Shown: positions 7,525 to 10,362 of the stretch, piece by piece
Layout of the letters: each line of letters opens with the position of its first letter
How positions within the stretch are numbered: position 1 is the first letter of the stretch
From: Pedosphaera sp.
GTDB lineage: Bacteria > Verrucomicrobiota > Verrucomicrobiia > Limisphaerales > UBA9464
NCBI GenBank assembly: GCA_009695405.1
Contig: SIAZ01000124.1
Location: forward strand, 1 to 10,362
DNA length: 10,362 nt
Reading direction: 5' to 3'
Notes under the pieces: generated by a model
The model's input: only the letters and a program-made list of their open reading frames with translations
Databases searched by the model: none
What the model was told of the DNA's origin: nothing
Made by a program: the position numbers and the translations under genes

Positions 7525-8319
7525 TTAGCCGATGGGCACCGCACTCCGCTTCCGCTTGTGAAAGGCACTGAGTTCCTTGTAGCCAACCTCCTGAACCAAA
7601 GAGATCGCCCGATCAAACTCATAACCCACCTCCTGAGGGGCGTGGGAATCAGAAGAAATTAAAATTGGAATCCTCCGTCGGAACGCCTCTTCCAGAAATA
7701 TCTTGGAGGGATAAATCTCCATCACCTCCTTCCGGAGTCCCGCGGTGCTCACCTCCATAGCGATTCCAGCCGCCTCAATCGCATCGAGAGTCTCTTTGTA
7801 GTAAGTGCGGAGATCTCCTTTGGGGCGATGACCGAATTTTTTCACTAGGTCGGGATGAGCCATGAAATCAAAGAGGCCACTTTGCGCGGCTTGAGTCATC
7901 GCTTTGAAGTACTTCGTCCAAACTTCTTCGACGGGTTGATCCTTCCACCGCGCTAATTTCAAAGGATTATCTACATCCCAGTCAGGCGTGATGTAGTGGA
8001 CCGCTCCGATAAAATAGTCGAACTGGGCCTTTGTCGCTAATTCTCGGATCCACCCCTCTTTTCCAGGAATAAAGTCACACTCCAGACCTAGTCGGATCGG
8101 AAGTTGGGGAAACTCTAGACGCGCCTCCTCCACAAGATGGAGGTACTCAGGAAAATCAGCTAAATCCATTCTCCAATCATCGAATTTTGAGGGCATGGGA
8201 TTATGTTCTGAAAAACCAATTTCTTTCAGACCCTTCCGCACCGCCTCAGCTGCGTATTCGCGCGGATGCCCTATGGCGTGCCCACAGAGGGGCGTGTGCA
8301 TGTGATAGTCGAAGCGCAT
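7525..8319 (-). CDS. PHP-family phosphatase, histidinol-phosphatase (HisJ/HisK) type
   Basis: At 264 residues this matches the usual length of PHP histidinol-phosphatases, which remove phosphate from L-histidinol phosphate in the cytoplasm using three metal ions. Metal ligands are all visible: DYHMHTPLCGHA (4-15; His6, His8), SEHNP (37-41; His39), GLECD (78-82; Glu80), GAVHY (105-109; His108), MAHPDL (153-158; His155) and SSDSH (222-226; Asp224, His226). There is no signal peptide. No other his gene is nearby; the neighbours are an exported transglutaminase-like gene downstream and heptose genes divergently upstream. It could therefore act on another sugar or polyol phosphate, and the specific histidinol-phosphate role rests on family resemblance only. 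The ATG at 8319 begins right before the DYHMH motif, as in the family, and is preceded by GGGAA. Confidence 0.87.
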   Translation of the reverse strand: MRFDYHMHTPLCGHAIGHPREYAAEAVRKGLKEIGFSEHNPMPSKFDDWRMDLADFPEYLHLVEEARLEFPQLPIRLGLECDFIPGKEGWIRELATKAQFDYFIGAVHYITPDWDVDNPLKLARWKDQPVEEVWTKYFKAMTQAAQSGLFDFMAHPDLVKKFGHRPKGDLRTYYKETLDAIEAAGIAMEVSTAGLRKEVMEIYPSKIFLEEAFRRRIPILISSDSHAPQEVGYEFDRAISLVQEVGYKELSAFHKRKRSAVPIG

Positions 8320-8335
8320 TTCCCAACTTTACCTA

Positions 8336-8365
8336 CCCCAAGGCCCTTTTCCAAGGGCATAGGGG
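8336..8365. promoter_or_regulatory. Interrupted inverted repeat in the PHP-hldA divergent spacer
   Basis: CCCC (8336-8339) pairs with GGGG (8362-8365), and GCCCTT (8343-8348) pairs with AAGGGC (8353-8358). They are separated by symmetric 3-base gaps (AAG/ATA) and a 4-base centre TTCC. The arms are exact. It lies 17 bases from the PHP start and 39 bases from the hldA start. As DNA it could be an operator; as RNA it would form a stable hairpin in the 5' leader of either gene. No T-run follows on either side, so it does not look like an intrinsic terminator. Confidence 0.5.
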
Positions 8366-8404
8366 AGCGTTGCCCAGTGCCCTACTTTTCGGCATCATCC
8401 AGAG

Positions 8405-9415
8405 ATGGCATCCATACCTTATCTTCATCTTTCCCCTGCCCGCCTCCGATCAACTCTAACCCGTTTCCGCAGCCTACGCGCTCTCGTTGTAGGCGACCTC
8501 ATGCTAGACGAGTTTATCTACGGCCGCGTCTCAAGAATTTCTCCCGAAGCGCCCGTACCCGTGGTCCATGTCGAACGCGAGCAGTCCTACCCAGGTGGCG
8601 CAGCGAATGTCGCACGAAATCTAGCTGCGCTAGGAATTCATGCCGAGTTAAGCGGCGGCATCGGTCAGGACACCACAGGTCAACACCTCCTGAATCTTCT
8701 CCGCCACACCAAGATTGGAACTTCAGGCATCTGTCGCTCAAGCAAGTTCCCCACCATCCGAAAAACCAGAATTCTGGCGCGCCACCAGCAAGTCGTACGG
8801 GTGGATCGAGAGGAACCCAGTCATCTTTCCCCAAAAGAGAGAGGTGCCGTCCTCAAAAAGGCCTTACAAGTTCTCCCCCGCTGCCATGCCCTCATCCTAG
8901 AGGATTACGGCAAAGGCCTCTTTGATCAGGCGTTTGCCGACTCTCTCCTTGAAGCTGCCCGCAAACACAAGATTCCTTCCGCCGTCGATCCCAACGTTCA
9001 CAACCCCCTCCAATGGCATGGAGCCACTTTAGTAAAACCCAACCGAGTAGAGGCTTTTGGAGCTTTAGGGCAGCCTGACTCTTCCAACCCGAAAGATTGG
9101 ATCGCAGCCGGCGAAGAGCTCCTCATTCGCTGGAACTGCCAAAATCTTCTGCTGACACTTGGTGAAAATGGCATGATTCTTTTTCAGCATAATGAAAAAC
9201 CTTATTCTATCCCTAGCCGAGCTCGCGAGGTCTACGACGTATCAGGTGCAGGCGACACTGTCATCTCAGTCCTAGCCGCGGGACTGGCCGCGGGCTTGAG
9301 CGGACAGGTTTCCGCCGAGCTAGCCAACTTGGCCGCGGGGATTGTTGTCGGGAAACTCGGCACCGCCACGGTCACGCCAGAAGAAATTATGGAGGTAGCG
9401 CGGAACCATGGCTAA
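8405..9415 (+). CDS. hldA: D-glycero-beta-D-manno-heptose-7-phosphate kinase (RfaE domain I)
   Basis: The 336-residue PfkB-family kinase phosphorylates heptose 7-phosphate at C1 with ATP, a cytoplasmic step towards ADP-heptose for the LPS inner core. Motifs typical of HldA/HldE-N are present: VVGDLMLDEFIYGRVSRISP (28-47), PGGAANVARNLAALG (63-77), KTRILARHQQVVRVDRE (120-136), ILEDYGKGLF (164-173), DPNVHN (195-200), KPNRVEA (211-217), TLGENGM (251-257) and DVSGAGDTV (278-286), in which Asp284 is the expected catalytic base. The protein ends after the kinase domain, so this is the split form; the partner adenylyltransferase (HldC/RfaE2) must be encoded elsewhere, perhaps beyond the right edge. 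The gene overlaps the next by 8 bases. No strong ribosome site precedes the ATG at 8405 (only AGAG adjacent). Confidence 0.95.
   Translation: MASIPYLHLSPARLRSTLTRFRSLRALVVGDLMLDEFIYGRVSRISPEAPVPVVHVEREQSYPGGAANVARNLAALGIHAELSGGIGQDTTGQHLLNLLRHTKIGTSGICRSSKFPTIRKTRILARHQQVVRVDREEPSHLSPKERGAVLKKALQVLPRCHALILEDYGKGLFDQAFADSLLEAARKHKIPSAVDPNVHNPLQWHGATLVKPNRVEAFGALGQPDSSNPKDWIAAGEELLIRWNCQNLLLTLGENGMILFQHNEKPYSIPSRAREVYDVSGAGDTVISVLAAGLAAGLSGQVSAELANLAAGIVVGKLGTATVTPEEIMEVARNHG
9391..9395 (+). promoter_or_regulatory. Candidate ribosome site of the gmhB-like gene inside hldA
   Basis: GGAGG lies within the end of hldA, 12 bases before the ATG at 9408. The spacing is long, so reinitiation after the overlapping hldA stop (9413-9415) may matter as much. 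Confidence 0.4.
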
Positions 9416-9959
9416 GGCAGCCGTCTTCCTCGACCGCGACGATACGCTCATCGAGAACGTTCCCTACCTCGGCGACCCCGCCCAGGTTCAACTTCTGCCG
9501 GGCGCAAAGGAAGCCATCGCTCAACTTCATCAAGCGGGTCTGCTCCTAATTGTAGTTTCCAATCAATCCGGAGTGGGTCGTGGACTCATTAGTAAAGCGC
9601 AAGTCCGCTCGGTCGATGCGAAAATGGAGGAACTTCTTGGGGGTAAAGGGATCATTACCGCCTTCACCCACTGCTACGCCGCACCAGGAGATCCGTACGA
9701 TGAACGAAGAAAACCCTCCCCTCTCATGCTGCAAGATTCTGCCCTCGAACACGGTTTATCTTTAAAAAACTCTTTTATGGTTGGTAACCGACTCAGCGAT
9801 ATTCAATCAGGTGCATCCGCTGGGTGTCGTACCATTATTCTGCAACTTCGTATTGAACCGGGAGATGAAAAAGCGTGCACCGAACTCGCTACCTTTTCCG
9901 CTAAAGACTGGCCCGCTGCATCCGCTTGGATTTTAAAATCGAAAGAGTCGCCTCTGTGA
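9408..9959 (+). CDS. gmhB: HAD phosphatase, GmhB/HisB-N type (heptose bisphosphate 7-phosphatase-like)
   Basis: The 183-residue product belongs to the HAD group that dephosphorylates D-glycero-manno-heptose 1,7-bisphosphate, the step after HldA. Motif I is FLDRDDTL (7-14), with Asp9 the nucleophile and Asp11 the acid/base. Motif II is VVSNQSGVGRGL (49-60), with Ser51. The motif III lysine is in RRKPSP (100-105; Lys102). Motif IV reads FMVGNRLSDIQSG (123-135): the usual GD has become GN (Asn127), while Asp131 remains. The zinc loop is also altered. Enzymes such as E. coli GmhB carry Cys-x-His and Cys-x-Cys here, whereas this protein has one Cys (Cys89) and then AAPGDPYDER before RKP. Function is therefore GmhB-like by context, with possibly changed metal binding or activity. 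It sits between hldA (8-base overlap) and kdsB (4-base overlap), so it is translationally coupled. Confidence 0.85.
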   Translation: MAKAAVFLDRDDTLIENVPYLGDPAQVQLLPGAKEAIAQLHQAGLLLIVVSNQSGVGRGLISKAQVRSVDAKMEELLGGKGIITAFTHCYAAPGDPYDERRKPSPLMLQDSALEHGLSLKNSFMVGNRLSDIQSGASAGCRTIILQLRIEPGDEKACTELATFSAKDWPAASAWILKSKESPL

Positions 9960-10362
9960 GTCACCCCAGGATTACTGCAGTCATACCCGCCCGATACGCC
10001 TCGACCCGTTTCCCAGGCAAACCCCTCGCAATGATTGCAGGTAAACCACTATTGCAGTGGGTTTGGGAGGGAGCTTGCCAAGCCTCCGCGATTGCCAAGG
10101 TGCTGATCGCCACCGATGACCTACGAATTGCCGGCCTCGCGACAAAGTTTGGTGCCGAAGTTAAAATGACTCGATCCAACCATCCCTCGGGCACAGATCG
10201 GATTGCTGAGGCTGTCTTAGGAGAGAAGGCGGACTGGATTCTAAATATTCAAGGAGATGAACCCCTGATTGAAGGCTCTTTCTTATCTCAAATAATTCAA
10301 GGGTTAAATCCCTCTTTCGGAATGGCCACAGTAGCCACACCGCTCTCCTCTCTCTCCGACTT
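9956..10362 (+). CDS. kdsB: CMP-KDO synthetase (3-deoxy-manno-octulosonate cytidylyltransferase), C-terminus cut off by the window edge
   Basis: From a GTG at 9956 the frame stays open to the right edge (135 codons plus two bases), about half of a typical 250-residue KdsB. The enzyme joins KDO to CMP from CTP, activating it for transfer to lipid A in the cytoplasm. Diagnostic motifs are ITAVIPARYASTRFPGKPLA (6-25; nucleotide-binding loop), ATDD (52-55), HPSGTDRIAE (76-85) and NIQGDEPLI (97-105; Asp101 is a metal ligand in the family). The GTG overlaps the gmhB stop in GTGA, a standard coupling arrangement. The next in-frame ATG (residue 26) would remove the P-loop-like motif, so GTG is the start. 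Its presence with hldA and gmhB makes this an LPS inner-core precursor operon. Confidence 0.95.
   Translation, partial: MSHPRITAVIPARYASTRFPGKPLAMIAGKPLLQWVWEGACQASAIAKVLIATDDLRIAGLATKFGAEVKMTRSNHPSGTDRIAEAVLGEKADWILNIQGDEPLIEGSFLSQIIQGLNPSFGMATVATPLSSLSD

Noticed and set aside
8266..8925. A 219-codon plus-strand frame spanning the PHP gene start and the hldA 5' region
   Set aside because: The Pro/Arg/Ser-rich translation looks like a frame shadow and conflicts with hldA, which has full PfkB motifs.
9961..10194. A 77-codon minus-strand frame at the right end
   Set aside because: It is antisense to the kdsB motifs and has no recognisable features.

Overview
The window looks like a chromosomal segment of a Gram-negative, LPS-making bacterium with a taste for polysaccharides. 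Lipid-A/core genes (heptose kinase, heptose-bisphosphate phosphatase, CMP-KDO synthetase) sit beside a cluster of exported carbohydrate-active proteins. Weak or absent Shine-Dalgarno sequences, GTG/TTG starts and many secreted enzymes would fit the Verrucomicrobiota/Planctomycetota/Lentisphaerota side of the tree, with KDO/heptose LPS favouring Verrucomicrobiota. That placement is inference. I see no rRNA, tRNA, CRISPR array, transposase, integrase or phage gene.

Left block (1-5751): an exported carbohydrate locus. Two genes are read leftwards as a probable operon: a GH36-like (clan GH-D) alpha-galactosidase-type enzyme (3392-1488), then a secreted enzyme of six-hairpin glycosidase type that runs off the left edge (1458 to below 1). 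Divergently, across a 185-base intergenic region with two adjacent perfect 10-base palindromes, lie a lipoprotein aldose 1-epimerase (3578-4762) and a secreted GH114/TM1410-type glycosidase (4819-5751). All four carry export signals, so they should act in the periplasm or outside. The combination points to a polymer or glycoside with alpha-linked galactose or galactosamine, but the substrate is not shown.

Middle block (5848-8319, minus strand): a tight two-gene operon. A PHP-family histidinol-phosphatase-like protein (8319-7525) is followed after 6 bases by an exported transglutaminase-like protein with an intact Cys-His-Asp triad (7518-5848).

Right block (8405-10362, plus strand): an overlapping operon hldA/rfaE1 - gmhB-like - kdsB (cut by the right edge) for LPS inner-core precursors ADP-heptose and CMP-KDO. 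The GmhB-like phosphatase is the odd one: it has Asn at the usual first Asp of HAD motif IV and lacks most of the zinc-loop ligands. The 85-base divergent spacer between the PHP gene and hldA holds a symmetric interrupted inverted repeat.

Nothing here is clearly a new defence or mobile system. The points most worth a second look are the predicted Gal/GalN-polymer degradation set, the altered GmhB-like enzyme beside a PHP phosphatase, the secreted transglutaminase-like protein, and the palindromes in the two divergent spacers.
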